Assembly: GCF_000695095.2 (NCBI RefSeq)
Contig: NZ_CP011454.1
Span: 1,798,001-1,862,000 of the forward strand
Source of the DNA: Gemmatimonas phototrophica
GTDB lineage: Bacteria > Gemmatimonadota > Gemmatimonadetes > Gemmatimonadales > Gemmatimonadaceae
Reading direction: 5' to 3'
DNA: 64,000 nt
Part shown: positions 43,052 through 52,472 of the stretch, in pieces
Position numbering within the stretch: position 1 is the stretch's first letter
Layout: each line of letters starts with the position of its first letter
Notes under the pieces: model-generated
The model's database searches: none
What the model was told of the DNA's origin: nothing
What the model saw: only the letters and a program-made list of their open reading frames with translations
Made by a program: the position numbers and the translations under genes

Positions 43052-46000
43052 ATGCGCCTCGTTTGCCGCCCACTCCGTGAGGCCGCGATCGCCGCGGCTG
43101 TCCTGGTTCCGCAGCTCCTGCGCGCCCAGGCTCCCGAGCCCGTCAAGTTTGCGCGCTACGCGCACGTGGCCAACGACGGGACCATTGCGTTCACCTATCA
43201 GGACGATATCTGGCTGGCCAGCGCGGACGGGACGAATCCTCGGCGACTGACGGCCCACGTGGCGCGGGATATTATGCCGCGCTTCTCCCCGGATGGACGC
43301 TGGATTGCGTTTACGAGCAATCGATTGGGCAACAACGATGTGTATGTGGTCCCCGCCGCCGGTGGCGAACCGAGGCAGCTCACCTGGCACTCCGGTGATG
43401 ATCAGGCCCTGTACTGGACCCCTGATGGCCGCGAGATCGTCTTTTCGAGCGCGCACGGGACGCATCCCTTTGGCGCGCCGCTGTATCGGGTAACGCTCGA
43501 TGGGTCGGCACCGCGTGCGATGTCCATGGATATGGGTCGCGCCGGCATGATCAAGCAGGATGCTACCAAGATTGCCTTCAATCGCACGCTCCCCAGCTAT
43601 TGGCGCAAGGGATATCGCGGCAACAGCAACGCCGACATTGCCGTGCAGGATCTCAAGACCGGTGAGATCACCGAGCTCACGGACACCAATGTGAAGGCCT
43701 ATCAGTCGGCTGTGCACGACGTGCATCCCATGTGGGGCGCCGATGGCTTGATTTATTTCGCGTCGGAGCGTGATGGCACCTTCAACATCTGGCGGGTGGC
43801 GCCCACAGGCGGTACGCCGCAGCAGGTGACAAAGCACACGGAGGATGGCGTGCAGTTTCCGGCCATTTCTCCCGATGGCCGACGGGTGATCTACGAGAAT
43901 GACTTCGAGTTGTGGACGCTCGATGTTCCGAACGGAACCCCAAAGAAGCTCGCCATTCAGATGGCGTTCGATCCGAAGGAGAACGACATCGAGCTGATGA
44001 CGACCACCAACCGGGCGGACGGATTCTCCCCCTCGCCGAACGGCGACTACCTCGCGGTGGACTTTCATGGCGAGGTCATGATCGTGCCCACGGAACCGGG
44101 CGTGGGCGAGCGCACGCAAGTGACGAACTCTCCCTGGCGTGAGCGCTCGCAAGTGTACAGCCCAGATGGACGTCGGCTGGCGTACCTCTCCGACGAGTCG
44201 GGGGACGAAGAGATCTGGATCTACGATCTCGCCACCGCGCAGCGGCGCAAGCTCACCACGCAGGCGTCCATCAAGGCAGATCTCACCTGGGCCCCCAACT
44301 CGCAGAAGCTGGCGTATACCGGCGCCAACCACCTGTGGGAGGTGGACGTGGCCGGCGGTGCCCCGCGCGAGCTGGCCTTCAACCAGGCAGGCGGATTCAC
44401 CATTGGCACCTATGCCAATGACGGGATGGCCCTGAGCTACATCAAGCGCGACGACGACCAGAACGCCGATGTCTTCGTGTTCGATGTGCGGTCGAAGAAA
44501 GCAGTGAACGTGACGCGCAATCCGTTTACTGACGGGAATGGCATGCTCACTCCCGATGGGCGTCACGTGGTGTTCACCTCCACGCGTGATGGTGGGGTGT
44601 CTCAACTGTTCGTGGTGTCACTGGCTCGCCTGACCGACGATCCCAACGATCCGCTGGTGCGCGAGCGTCAGCGCCGAGCCACGGGCGGCACGAATGGCGC
44701 CCGTGCCGATCGTAGTGACTCCTCGGCGGCCCCCGCGGCCCCCGTGTCGGCGTCCGCCGCGCCCATGCGCATCGACGACGCGGGCATTGAGCGTCGCGCC
44801 ATGCAGCTCACGCGGGGGACGCTCCCGGTGGGCGCGTTCTTTCTGTCGCGCGATGGGCGGACCATCATGTTCACCGTTGGCGGTGGCGGTGGCCCCGGTG
44901 GCGGACAGAATGCCGCACCCGTTGATCCCGAGAATCCCAACGTCGGACTCTTCAGCATGGGCATCGATGGCCAGAACCGGCGGCGTATTGCCGGTGGCAT
45001 CTATCCAGGTATGGTCCCCACCGCAGACCGTCGCGCCATCTACTTCCGGCGCCCCGCGCGTGCGGGAGAGGCAGGTGCCGCGCCGGGAACGGAGATTGCC
45101 AAACTGGTTATTGCCACACCGCAACGCACGGAGCCGGTTGCTTTCACCTTTGGCGTCCGGGTCGATCGGCGCGCCGAATGGAATCAACTCTTCGAAGAGT
45201 CGTGGCGCGTGATGAAGTACCGCTTCTACGACGAGAAGATGCACGGTCGCGACTGGGACGCGATCAAGGCACGCTACAAGCCGCTGCTGCGCTATGTCGG
45301 GACCAACGAAGATGTCTACGATCTTGCCAACGAAATGATTGGTGAGCTGAACGCATCACACACCGGTGTGAACGGTCCCCCGACGCGCGCCATGCCCCGC
45401 GTGTACACCACGCGCTTCCTCGGAGTTGAACTCGAACCGACGGATGCGGGTCGCTATCGCATCGGGCACATCTATCGCGACGGACCTGCCGACAAGGAGT
45501 GGTTGGGGCTTGCCACCGGCGACTATGTGCTGGCCATCAACGGGCAGGACGTGAAGTCGGGAGACAACTACTGGAAGATCCTCAGCAACACCGTGAACGA
45601 GTACATCCCGCTCACGATCGCGAAGGCTGCCAGCGGTGACGGCGCGCGAACAGTGCGCATCCAGAGTGTTACGTCGCTCACCGACATCAAGTACCAAGAG
45701 TGGGTGGAGAACAACCGCGATGCGGTGGAGAAGGACACCAAGGGCGATATCGCCTACGTCCACATTCGCTCCATGGACCAACCATCGCTGGCACGCTTCC
45801 GCAATGAGATCGATCGGTTCTCCAACAAGAAGGGGATCATTGTCGACATCCGCTTCAACGGCGGTGGGAATATCGATCAGGAAATCATCGATATTCTGGA
45901 GCGGCAACCGTACCAGTTCTGGAACCAGCGCACCGGGGCCCGTACCTGGGGCCGTCGGCCACGGCAGGCTATCGCCGGCCCGAAGGTCATGATGATCAAC

Positions 46001-46351
46001 GCGCGCTCGGGCTCTGACAGCGAGGTCACGCCCATGGCGTTCCGGCAACTTGGACTGGGCCGGATCGTTGGCAATCCCACTGCTGCCGCCGTCATCGCCA
46101 CCGGCAGCTACGCACTCATCAACGGCGGTACCATCCGGACCCCCGGCTCCCTGGTCATTACCTACGATCCCAGCAAGCCGAACAACTACGGGGTGAATCT
46201 CGAGAACCTGGGCGTACCTCCCGATGTCTGGGTGAAGAACACGCCCATGGACGAAATGCAGCGCATCGATCGGGAGCTCAAGACCGCCATCGAAGAAGCG
46301 TTGCGCATGCTCAAGGAAAGCCAGCCCCGAAAGATCACCGGCGAGAACTGA
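43052..46351 (+). CDS. Tricorn-like S41 peptidase with beta-propeller and PDZ domains
   Basis: 1099 residues with a signal peptide ending near LLRAQAP. Two WD40-like propeller parts (about 30-560) carry TolB-type 'SPDGRWIAFTSN' repeats. A linker rich in Gly/Pro/Ala (about 590-640) leads to a C-terminal S41 catalytic domain with a PDZ part (RIGHIYRDGPADKEWLGLATGDYVLAINGQDV) and the nucleophile Ser in NARSGSDSEVTP. Such proteins cut long peptides to short ones that exopeptidases finish. Upstream M28 and lipoprotein genes support a peptide-catabolism locus. A terminator follows at 46386-46418. Confidence 0.93.
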   Translation: MRLVCRPLREAAIAAAVLVPQLLRAQAPEPVKFARYAHVANDGTIAFTYQDDIWLASADGTNPRRLTAHVARDIMPRFSPDGRWIAFTSNRLGNNDVYVVPAAGGEPRQLTWHSGDDQALYWTPDGREIVFSSAHGTHPFGAPLYRVTLDGSAPRAMSMDMGRAGMIKQDATKIAFNRTLPSYWRKGYRGNSNADIAVQDLKTGEITELTDTNVKAYQSAVHDVHPMWGADGLIYFASERDGTFNIWRVAPTGGTPQQVTKHTEDGVQFPAISPDGRRVIYENDFELWTLDVPNGTPKKLAIQMAFDPKENDIELMTTTNRADGFSPSPNGDYLAVDFHGEVMIVPTEPGVGERTQVTNSPWRERSQVYSPDGRRLAYLSDESGDEEIWIYDLATAQRRKLTTQASIKADLTWAPNSQKLAYTGANHLWEVDVAGGAPRELAFNQAGGFTIGTYANDGMALSYIKRDDDQNADVFVFDVRSKKAVNVTRNPFTDGNGMLTPDGRHVVFTSTRDGGVSQLFVVSLARLTDDPNDPLVRERQRRATGGTNGARADRSDSSAAPAAPVSASAAPMRIDDAGIERRAMQLTRGTLPVGAFFLSRDGRTIMFTVGGGGGPGGGQNAAPVDPENPNVGLFSMGIDGQNRRRIAGGIYPGMVPTADRRAIYFRRPARAGEAGAAPGTEIAKLVIATPQRTEPVAFTFGVRVDRRAEWNQLFEESWRVMKYRFYDEKMHGRDWDAIKARYKPLLRYVGTNEDVYDLANEMIGELNASHTGVNGPPTRAMPRVYTTRFLGVELEPTDAGRYRIGHIYRDGPADKEWLGLATGDYVLAINGQDVKSGDNYWKILSNTVNEYIPLTIAKAASGDGARTVRIQSVTSLTDIKYQEWVENNRDAVEKDTKGDIAYVHIRSMDQPSLARFRNEIDRFSNKKGIIVDIRFNGGGNIDQEIIDILERQPYQFWNQRTGARTWGRRPRQAIAGPKVMMINARSGSDSEVTPMAFRQLGLGRIVGNPTAAAVIATGSYALINGGTIRTPGSLVITYDPSKPNNYGVNLENLGVPPDVWVKNTPMDEMQRIDRELKTAIEEALRMLKESQPRKITGEN

Positions 46352-46385
46352 AGACCGGCTGTCATTCGGCATGCCGGCAACGACG

Positions 46386-46418
46386 AAGGGCCGCCCGTTC
46401 GAAAACGGGACGGCCCTT
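46386..46418 (+). terminator. Rho-independent-like terminator after Tricorn-like gene
   Basis: Stem AAGGGCCG-CCCGT/ACGGG-A-CGGCCCTT with loop TCGAAA and one bulge; the T tract after it is short (TTCATGATTT). It may also end transcription of the small minus-strand ORF at 46468-46533. Confidence 0.65.
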
Positions 46419-46467
46419 CATGATTTCCCTGCCGGCTCGAGGAGACCCTGAACCGGAAGAACCCGTG

Positions 46468-46533
46468 TTACCGGGCGCCGATCAGGAGATCGCGTGCCCA
46501 GGACGAGCCGGCAAAGGGACTGGAACTAGACAA
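46468..46533 (-). CDS. Candidate 21-residue peptide ORF with perfect ribosome-binding site
   Basis: A TTG start at 46533 is preceded by GAGGAGGTGATC, whose GGAGGT core lies six bases before the start and matches the 16S anti-Shine-Dalgarno sequence over about eleven bases. The frame is 21 codons ending in TAA at 46468; the peptide is Ser-rich then ...SSWARDLLIGAR. No family is recognised. The strength of the ribosome-binding site is far beyond that of neighbouring genes, which is the reason for listing it. It could be a leader or signalling peptide or a chance match. Confidence 0.35.
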   Translation of the reverse strand: MSSSSPFAGSSWARDLLIGAR

Positions 46534-46877
46534 ATGATCACCTCCTCGAGATAGGATGAAACATCGGGCGTGAACTACCAACGATAGACCGCCGATCTTG
46601 CTACGCCGCCCTTCTGAAACAGCACTCCGGCTGGCTGCCGGGGCCGGATGGTCCGGTCGGTTACGCGGCCGCTCCTCCGCGATGCCAGACATGCTAGGGC
46701 ACGGACCGCCGAAGAGCAATACCGGAAATGTCCAAATGTCACATTCCTGACCTGTCCCGTCATTTCGGAAGCTGATGGCAGGCCCTGAGTTGAGCGGTTT
46801 GTCCCTGCTCACCCTGCAAGACGGTTCCCCAGAGGGAATGCGGGGGCTGGGGTTGCCCCCGAGGTCCTCTCCTCGGC
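46534..46877. other. Gap between Tricorn-like gene and Ser/Thr kinase gene
   Basis: A minus-strand frame continues through 46812 but looks non-coding. A GC-rich stretch (46620-46700) and the lower-GC segment AAATGTCCAAATGTCACATTCC (46727 onward) may include the kinase promoter, but no -35/-10 pair stands out. Nothing else recognised. Confidence 0.4.
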
Positions 46878-46940
46878 ATGATTCGCTCGCATTCCTGTCT
46901 TCGAAAGTGCCGGCGCCGGTGCTCCCCCCTCGTCCACTTT

Positions 46941-49229
46941 GTGACCCTTCCGTCGCACGTTTCTGACCAACTCGGCAACCGCTTCGTTATCGAGCGGGAG
47001 CTTGGTCGCGGCGGTATGTCCACGGTGTATCTGGCGCAGGACCGAAAGCTCGGCCGACCGGTCGCCCTGAAGGTGCTGCGCAGCGATATCGCAGTGGAAC
47101 CGGCCCGTTTTGCGCAGGAAATCCGGGTCACCGCCCAGCTGCAGCACCCGCACATTCTGCCGCTGCTCGACGCCGACGACATAGGCGGATACGCCTACTA
47201 TGTCATGCCCTACGTTGAGGGCGAATCGCTCCGCGACAAGCTCAAACGTGATGGACGCATGTCGCTGCTCGACGCCGTCCGTTTAGCCAGGGAAGTGGCT
47301 GGTGCGCTCGAGCATGCGCACAAGCGCGAGATCGTCCACAGGGACATCAAGCCGGAGAACATCCTGATCTCAGCCGGCCATGCCTTGGTGGCAGATTTCG
47401 GCATTGCCCGGATTGCCTCGTCGGCGCCCACCCAGGAGCCGGGCATCACACAGGCCGGGCTGGCCGTCGGCACCCCGGCCTATATGAGTCCCGAGCAATC
47501 GCTGGGCGATGAGGTGGATGGGCGGACCGACATCTTCTCCTTAGGGTGTGTGCTGTACGAGATGCTCACCGGCCGGCTCCCCTTTGGTGGCGGGAATGCC
47601 ATGGGCATGCTGTCGGCAAAAATGTCAGGCGAGGTAACGCCACTCACGCAGTGGCGCGACGACGTCCCGGAGGCGGTGGATGTCGTATTGCAGCGGATGC
47701 TGGCGCGCGATCCGGATATGAGGGTGCCGCGAGCGGCCGATGTGGCCTCCGAGCTTGAAGCTGCACTGACTGGTACCGTGCTCACGCCGCTCCCCAAACC
47801 GGTCAAGCTTCCGGCCAATGCGGTGGCCGTATTGGCGTTCGCCAGCATGAGTCCCGACACCGGTGATGAGTATCTGGCGGAGGGGATCAGCGAAGCGATC
47901 ATGCACGGCTTGGCCCGTGTACCCGGGCTGCGCGTCATCGCCCGAACGTCCGCCTTCGCCCTCAAGGGGCAGGCCCTGGATGTCCGCGAGATCGGTGCGC
48001 GCCTCAAGGTGCGCCGCGTCGTGGAGGGCAGCGTGCGCCGCGCCGGACAACGGTTGCGGGTGACTGCCAAGCTGATCGACGCCGAGACGGCACACGAAGT
48101 GTGGTCGGAGCGTTTCGACCGCACGCTCGATGACGTGTTCGCCCTTGAAGATGATCTGGCAGGCGCAGTGGCAGCGCAGCTGCGGACGTTGCTCATGGCG
48201 GAAGAGGGTGAGCGCTTGCCCACGCGCCAGCCTCAGGTGGCGCCCACAACCAGCGTGGCGGCGTACGAGCAGTATCTGAAGGGGCGCTTCTGGTGGGGGC
48301 AGCGCACCAAGGCGGCCCTGGAGCGCAGTGTGGAGCATCTGCAGGATGCGCTGCGCATAGACTCCCGCTTTGCGCTGGCCTACGCCGCGCTTGCCGAGTC
48401 GTACGCCACCATGGGACTGTATGGCATGGCGGCCCCACACGAAGTGGCGCCTACCGCACGCGAGGCGGCCAATCGCGCGCTGGCCATTGATCCGCATTCG
48501 GCCGGCGCGCTGTGCGCCCGCGCCTGTATGCGGGCCTTCTTCGAATGGGACTGGGAAGCGGCCGAGCAGGACTTCAAGGCCGCCATGAGCGCCGATCCGC
48601 AGTATCCGACGGCCTACCAGTGGTATGCGAGCACGGTGCTGGTGCCGCTCGGCCGGTTCGCCGAAGCACAGCACATGCTGTCCAAGGCGCACGATCTCGA
48701 TCCGCTCTCACTGTCCATTGTGGTGAGCCGAGCGGCGGCCGCGTACTACGCGCGTCTGCCCCTCGAGGCCGAACGCTATGCGCGCGAAGCACTCGCCGTC
48801 GATGACCGGTTTGCCATGGGACACTTCTTCCTGGGGCTTGCCCTCGAGCAGTCCGGAGCGTTGCCCGATGCGCAGGCTGCCCTGCAGCGCGCGGTGGATC
48901 TCTCCGGGAGTGTTGAGGCCATGGCGGCATTGGCCTCCGTGCTGGCGGCGCGCGGGGAGCGTGCCGAGGCGTTGGCGTTGACGCAGGCGCTTGAAGGGCA
49001 GGCGCGATCCGAATACGTGTCGCCGGTTTTGCTGGCGCAGATCTCGGTACGCACCGGTGATGTGCAGTCGGCGCTGTGGCATGTGCAGCGGGCCATGGAG
49101 TTGCGGGCGGCAGATCTATTGTGGGTCGGGGTTCGCCCCGTATTTGATCAGTTGCGCCGGCACCCCACCTGGACGGGACTCCTGGCCGAGCTCCGGCTTC
49201 CTGGTACGGTAGGGCCACTCAGTAGCTAG
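46941..49229 (+). CDS. Ser/Thr protein kinase with TolB-like segment and TPR repeats
   Basis: 762 residues from a GTG at 46941, giving MTLPSHVSDQLGNRFVIE before the kinase fold; an ATG at 46878 would add an Arg/Cys-rich 21-residue leader. The kinase domain (about 10-280) has GRGGMSTVYLAQD, Lys in VALKVL, catalytic HRDIKPENI and DFGIAR. No transmembrane segment follows, unlike many PknB-type receptors. A middle part (about 300-420, AVLAFASMSPDTGDEYLAEGISEAIMHGLARVPGLRVIARTSAF) is the TolB/FlgO-like segment seen in bacterial adenylate-cyclase and kinase regulators. The rest is TPR repeats for protein contacts. Targets unknown. Confidence 0.92.
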   Translation: MTLPSHVSDQLGNRFVIERELGRGGMSTVYLAQDRKLGRPVALKVLRSDIAVEPARFAQEIRVTAQLQHPHILPLLDADDIGGYAYYVMPYVEGESLRDKLKRDGRMSLLDAVRLAREVAGALEHAHKREIVHRDIKPENILISAGHALVADFGIARIASSAPTQEPGITQAGLAVGTPAYMSPEQSLGDEVDGRTDIFSLGCVLYEMLTGRLPFGGGNAMGMLSAKMSGEVTPLTQWRDDVPEAVDVVLQRMLARDPDMRVPRAADVASELEAALTGTVLTPLPKPVKLPANAVAVLAFASMSPDTGDEYLAEGISEAIMHGLARVPGLRVIARTSAFALKGQALDVREIGARLKVRRVVEGSVRRAGQRLRVTAKLIDAETAHEVWSERFDRTLDDVFALEDDLAGAVAAQLRTLLMAEEGERLPTRQPQVAPTTSVAAYEQYLKGRFWWGQRTKAALERSVEHLQDALRIDSRFALAYAALAESYATMGLYGMAAPHEVAPTAREAANRALAIDPHSAGALCARACMRAFFEWDWEAAEQDFKAAMSADPQYPTAYQWYASTVLVPLGRFAEAQHMLSKAHDLDPLSLSIVVSRAAAAYYARLPLEAERYAREALAVDDRFAMGHFFLGLALEQSGALPDAQAALQRAVDLSGSVEAMAALASVLAARGERAEALALTQALEGQARSEYVSPVLLAQISVRTGDVQSALWHVQRAMELRAADLLWVGVRPVFDQLRRHPTWTGLLAELRLPGTVGPLSS

Positions 49230-49261
49230 TTCCGCAGGTTCCCCCCCCACCCGCATTCCCA

Positions 49262-51472
49262 ATGCGCTCCTCTCCTGTGTCTCTGCGCGTCGCCCTCGTG
49301 GCGATGGCGTCGCCGTTCGCCGTTGTTGCTCCCGCGTTGCTGGGTGCGCAGGCCGTCCCCCGCAGCGCGACCGGTGCAGCCGCCGTTGCACCGCTCCCCA
49401 AAGGACCGCGCGCCATGGTGCTTGGCGACTGGTATCGCGTGGTCAACGTGAGCTCGCCGGCGGTCTCCCCCGACGGTAAGCGTGTGGCGATGACCGTGAC
49501 GCGTGCGGTGGAAAGCGAAAATCGTCGTCACAGTGAGGTGTGGGTCGTAAACACGGCGGGTGGTGAACCGCAGCGATGGACGGCGCCCAGTACGGAAAGC
49601 AGCACCCCGCGGTGGTCACCCGACGGCAAGTACCTGTTCTTCGCGTCAACGCGTGCCGGTGGGCGCGGCAACACGTGGGCCATCCGGTTGGACATGCCCA
49701 GTGGCGAAGCGGTGCAGGTACCGGAGTACCCCACCGGGTCCATGCCAACGGACGGTTCGTTCGCCGTGTTTACCGATGCGGCGGTTCCCGCGCCGCAGGT
49801 GCCGTCTGCCGATCCGTTCAATACCATGCCGGCCATGGCCCGTCCGCCTTTCGACGCCATTACGCGTCCGGCCGCGGCGGCCCGCTTTGATGGACGTCAT
49901 GTCGTGGACATGAACTACAAGAACAACGGGACTGGCTTTGTCCCGGGACGGCGCGTGCCGCGCACGTGGCGCCCGCAGCAACTGTTCCGGCAGTCGGTGG
50001 GTGATACGAGCAAGAAGCAAATCACGTCCACCGCGTATTCGCATCGTGGCGCGGTGGTGAGCCCCGATGGCAAGTGGGTGGCGTTCATCGCTGATGCGCG
50101 CCTCCGTTCCGACAGCGTGGCGGACCTCGAGCGTGATTCGCTCGCGCGGCTGCCGTACGACAAGGTGCGTGATGAAGCCGAGCGCAACGACGCCGACATC
50201 TACGTGATTGACGCCAATGGCGGCACGCCACGAAAGGTGATCGACTGGATGGGGGCCGAATCGGCGCTGACGTGGTCTCCCGACGGCAAGTCACTGGCGT
50301 TCATCGGGCGTCCGGTGCGTACGAAGAGTGCCCGCATCTATACCGTGAGCGTAGCGGGTGGTGCACCGCGGAATCTGTTGGGTGACTGGCAGTACGAGCC
50401 GTCGGATATGGATTGGCTTTCGACGGGGGCGATTCAGTTCACGGCCGACATTGGTGGCCGTTCGGCGTTGTTGCGCGCTGACCTCACGGGCAAGACGGCG
50501 CCGAAAGAACTGGTAGGCGGTCGGCGCCAGCTGCGCGGTGCCAGCTACGATGCTGCAGGCAAGATCGTGGCGTATACCGCCACTTCCATGACCAAGCCCA
50601 CGGAGTTGTTCGTCGCCAATGCTGACGGCACCGGCGAGCGCCAGCTGACGTCATTCAACAAGGATGTCAACGCCGATGTCGTGTGGAGCGATGCCGATCG
50701 CTTCACGTACAAGAGCGTGGGCAACATGGAAATTGAAGGCTGGCTCATGAAGCCGTACGGCTACGAGGCCGGCAAGAAGTACCCGATGGTGATCTACATT
50801 CACGGCGGTCCGCACTCGGCCTACGGTGAAGGCTGGTTCGACGAGTTCCAGAATCTCGCGGCACAGGGGATGTTCGTGCTCTTCACGAATCCGCGTGGAT
50901 CAAGCGGCTACGGCGCCGACTTCACCTACAGCACGCGCGGCCGCTGGGGCATGGAAGACTACGACGACCTCATGAAGGCCGTGGATATTGTCGCCGCGCG
51001 TCCCGACGTGGACAGCACGCGGATGGGCGCCACGGGCGGCTCCTATGGCGGCTTCATGACCACCTGGATGGCCACCAAGACCACGCGCTTCAAGGCCATT
51101 CAGACCGATCGGACCATTACCGACTGGACCTACTGGTACGGCGCCAGCGATGCCCAGGGACTCACCGAATTTGAGTTCTACGGCAAGCCGTGGGACAATC
51201 AGGCGCTGTACGATACGCTCTCGCCCATTCGCTACGTGAACAAGGTGAAGACGCCCATGCTCATCGTGCAAAGTGAAGAAGATCACCGCACGCCCATGGG
51301 CAGCGCGGAGATCTGGTTCATGTCCCTCAAGAAGCAGGGGGTTCCGGTGGAGCTGGTGCGCTACCCGCGCAGCAATCATGATCTCAGCCGGACCGGAGAA
51401 CCCTGGCTCCTCGTCGACCGCCTCGGGAGACTGCGGCAATGGTTTTCGCACTGGCTGATTGGGAAAAACTGA
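49262..51472 (+). CDS. S9 family peptidase, second copy type
   Basis: 736 residues, with a signal peptide ending near LLGAQAVP. A TolB-like propeller in the N-terminal 450 residues is followed by an alpha/beta hydrolase with YIHGGPHSAYG, nucleophile Ser in GGSYGGFMT, Asp in SEEDHRTP and His in RSNHDLS. It resembles dipeptidyl/acylaminoacyl peptidases. It is only distantly similar to the S9 protein at 16726 (GGSYGG versus GWSAGG). Its stop codon lies inside the first words of a heptamer/inverted-repeat element (51473-51785), as for the other S9 gene. Likely peptide scavenging in the periplasm. Confidence 0.93.
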   Translation: MRSSPVSLRVALVAMASPFAVVAPALLGAQAVPRSATGAAAVAPLPKGPRAMVLGDWYRVVNVSSPAVSPDGKRVAMTVTRAVESENRRHSEVWVVNTAGGEPQRWTAPSTESSTPRWSPDGKYLFFASTRAGGRGNTWAIRLDMPSGEAVQVPEYPTGSMPTDGSFAVFTDAAVPAPQVPSADPFNTMPAMARPPFDAITRPAAAARFDGRHVVDMNYKNNGTGFVPGRRVPRTWRPQQLFRQSVGDTSKKQITSTAYSHRGAVVSPDGKWVAFIADARLRSDSVADLERDSLARLPYDKVRDEAERNDADIYVIDANGGTPRKVIDWMGAESALTWSPDGKSLAFIGRPVRTKSARIYTVSVAGGAPRNLLGDWQYEPSDMDWLSTGAIQFTADIGGRSALLRADLTGKTAPKELVGGRRQLRGASYDAAGKIVAYTATSMTKPTELFVANADGTGERQLTSFNKDVNADVVWSDADRFTYKSVGNMEIEGWLMKPYGYEAGKKYPMVIYIHGGPHSAYGEGWFDEFQNLAAQGMFVLFTNPRGSSGYGADFTYSTRGRWGMEDYDDLMKAVDIVAARPDVDSTRMGATGGSYGGFMTTWMATKTTRFKAIQTDRTITDWTYWYGASDAQGLTEFEFYGKPWDNQALYDTLSPIRYVNKVKTPMLIVQSEEDHRTPMGSAEIWFMSLKKQGVPVELVRYPRSNHDLSRTGEPWLLVDRLGRLRQWFSHWLIGKN

Positions 51473-51785
51473 GAACTGAGATCGCCGATCTCCGATCTGG
51501 ACGATGAGAGTGCTGCGACGATCGAAGTGCGATGGATATCGAGGGTGAGAGGCCCGATAACCACGACGATGAGAAGGCCGAGTGCTGACGTCTGCACTGG
51601 AAGTGCCCCACACCACCGCAGTTCAACCACGGTGGTGTGGGGCACGGTCGCGCGGACGAAGTGCTCGGACCTCTCAACTCGCTTTCATCGGGCCTCTCAC
51701 CCTCGATATCCATCGCACTTCGATCGTCGCAACGCTCTCACCTCAACATCACGACTCGGCGGTCGGCGATCTCAGATCCCAGATC
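51473..51785. repeat. 300-bp nested inverted repeat with heptamer words
   Basis: Outer pair CTGAGATCGCCGA (51476-51488) and its complement (51763-51775). Middle pair of 53 bp (51506-51558 and 51687-51739) with only two mismatches. Inner hairpin GTGCCCCACACCACCG (51603-51618) and its exact complement (51630-51645). The outer flanks break into seven-base words (CTGAGAA, CTGAGAT, CGCCGAT, CTCCGAT). It fills the convergent gap between the S9 peptidase and lectin-like genes. No open reading frame of note. Confidence 0.92.
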
Positions 51786-52448
51786 TCAGACGGCGAAGCA
51801 GTAGAAGAGGCCGTTGCCTCCCGTTGCCTGCAGATTTTTCTGGCCGCAGCCGCGTGAGGGATGTGAGAAGACCCAGCTGGTGGGGTTCACGCCGCCGCCC
51901 TGGCGATCGTGATGACCCACGGACGCGCTACCCGTTTCGCCGTTGCTCGTCCAGTTGCTGCAGGTGCTGTCACCGTCGCCCGGTTGCACCCGGCCGTCCA
52001 GCGTGGAGCCGGTGAGGATATCGTGCATGTTGGGCGTGTCGCCGCGGCCATTCACCGGCTGGCCCTTTTCCGTGAGGCTGTTGTCCTTGGACAGCTTGTT
52101 GGCGTCGCTGTGCAGATCGTCCACGCTGGTGGCGACCACTACACCCTTGGCGTTCTTCCAGGGGCCGGCGCCGATGCGATCGCGCGCATTGATGGCCGTC
52201 TTGCCGCCGGCGGCCTGTTGACTGAGGTAGGCGTGCCACGTCTTGCCGCGTACGCCAGCCGCTTCCGCCAGCTTTCCGCAATGCGCGTCGGCTCCGGCGA
52301 GCCCACCAAGATTTGCACCGTCCCCGGATCCTGCGCTCGTGATGAAGAACGACATGTCCTGCTGCGCAAAGGTGGGCAGGGCGCGCGTGGCAGGGGCTGC
52401 CGCCAATGAGGCGGCTGCGAGAACTACCGGTAGGGTAAGAGCGAACAT
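51786..52448 (-). CDS. Secreted lectin/endostatin-like protein
   Basis: 220 residues. The signal peptide ends near ATRALP. The mature part has MSFFITSAGSGDGANLGGLAGADAHC, INARDRIGAGPWKNAKG and several Cys (HCGKL, TCSNW, GCGQK, FYCF), the pattern of DUF1554-like/endostatin-related, C-type-lectin-fold extracellular proteins. These are known mainly from surface or adhesion proteins; binding partner unknown. Its start is 24 bp downstream of the penicillin-acylase-like gene's stop on the same strand, so co-transcription is likely. Confidence 0.75.
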   Translation of the reverse strand: MFALTLPVVLAAASLAAAPATRALPTFAQQDMSFFITSAGSGDGANLGGLAGADAHCGKLAEAAGVRGKTWHAYLSQQAAGGKTAINARDRIGAGPWKNAKGVVVATSVDDLHSDANKLSKDNSLTEKGQPVNGRGDTPNMHDILTGSTLDGRVQPGDGDSTCSNWTSNGETGSASVGHHDRQGGGVNPTSWVFSHPSRGCGQKNLQATGGNGLFYCFAV

Positions 52449-52472
52449 GGAGCGTCCTCTGGAGTGAAAGGG

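Noticed and set aside
46535-46550. Fragment of 16S rRNA 3' end (GATCACCTCCT)
   Set aside because: Only about eleven bases match and the flanks are unrelated. It is better explained as the complement of a Shine-Dalgarno sequence on the minus strand.
46468-46812. 114-residue minus-strand frame
   Set aside because: Upstream part has no ribosome-binding site and an unstructured composition; only the last 21 codons are preceded by a strong Shine-Dalgarno sequence.
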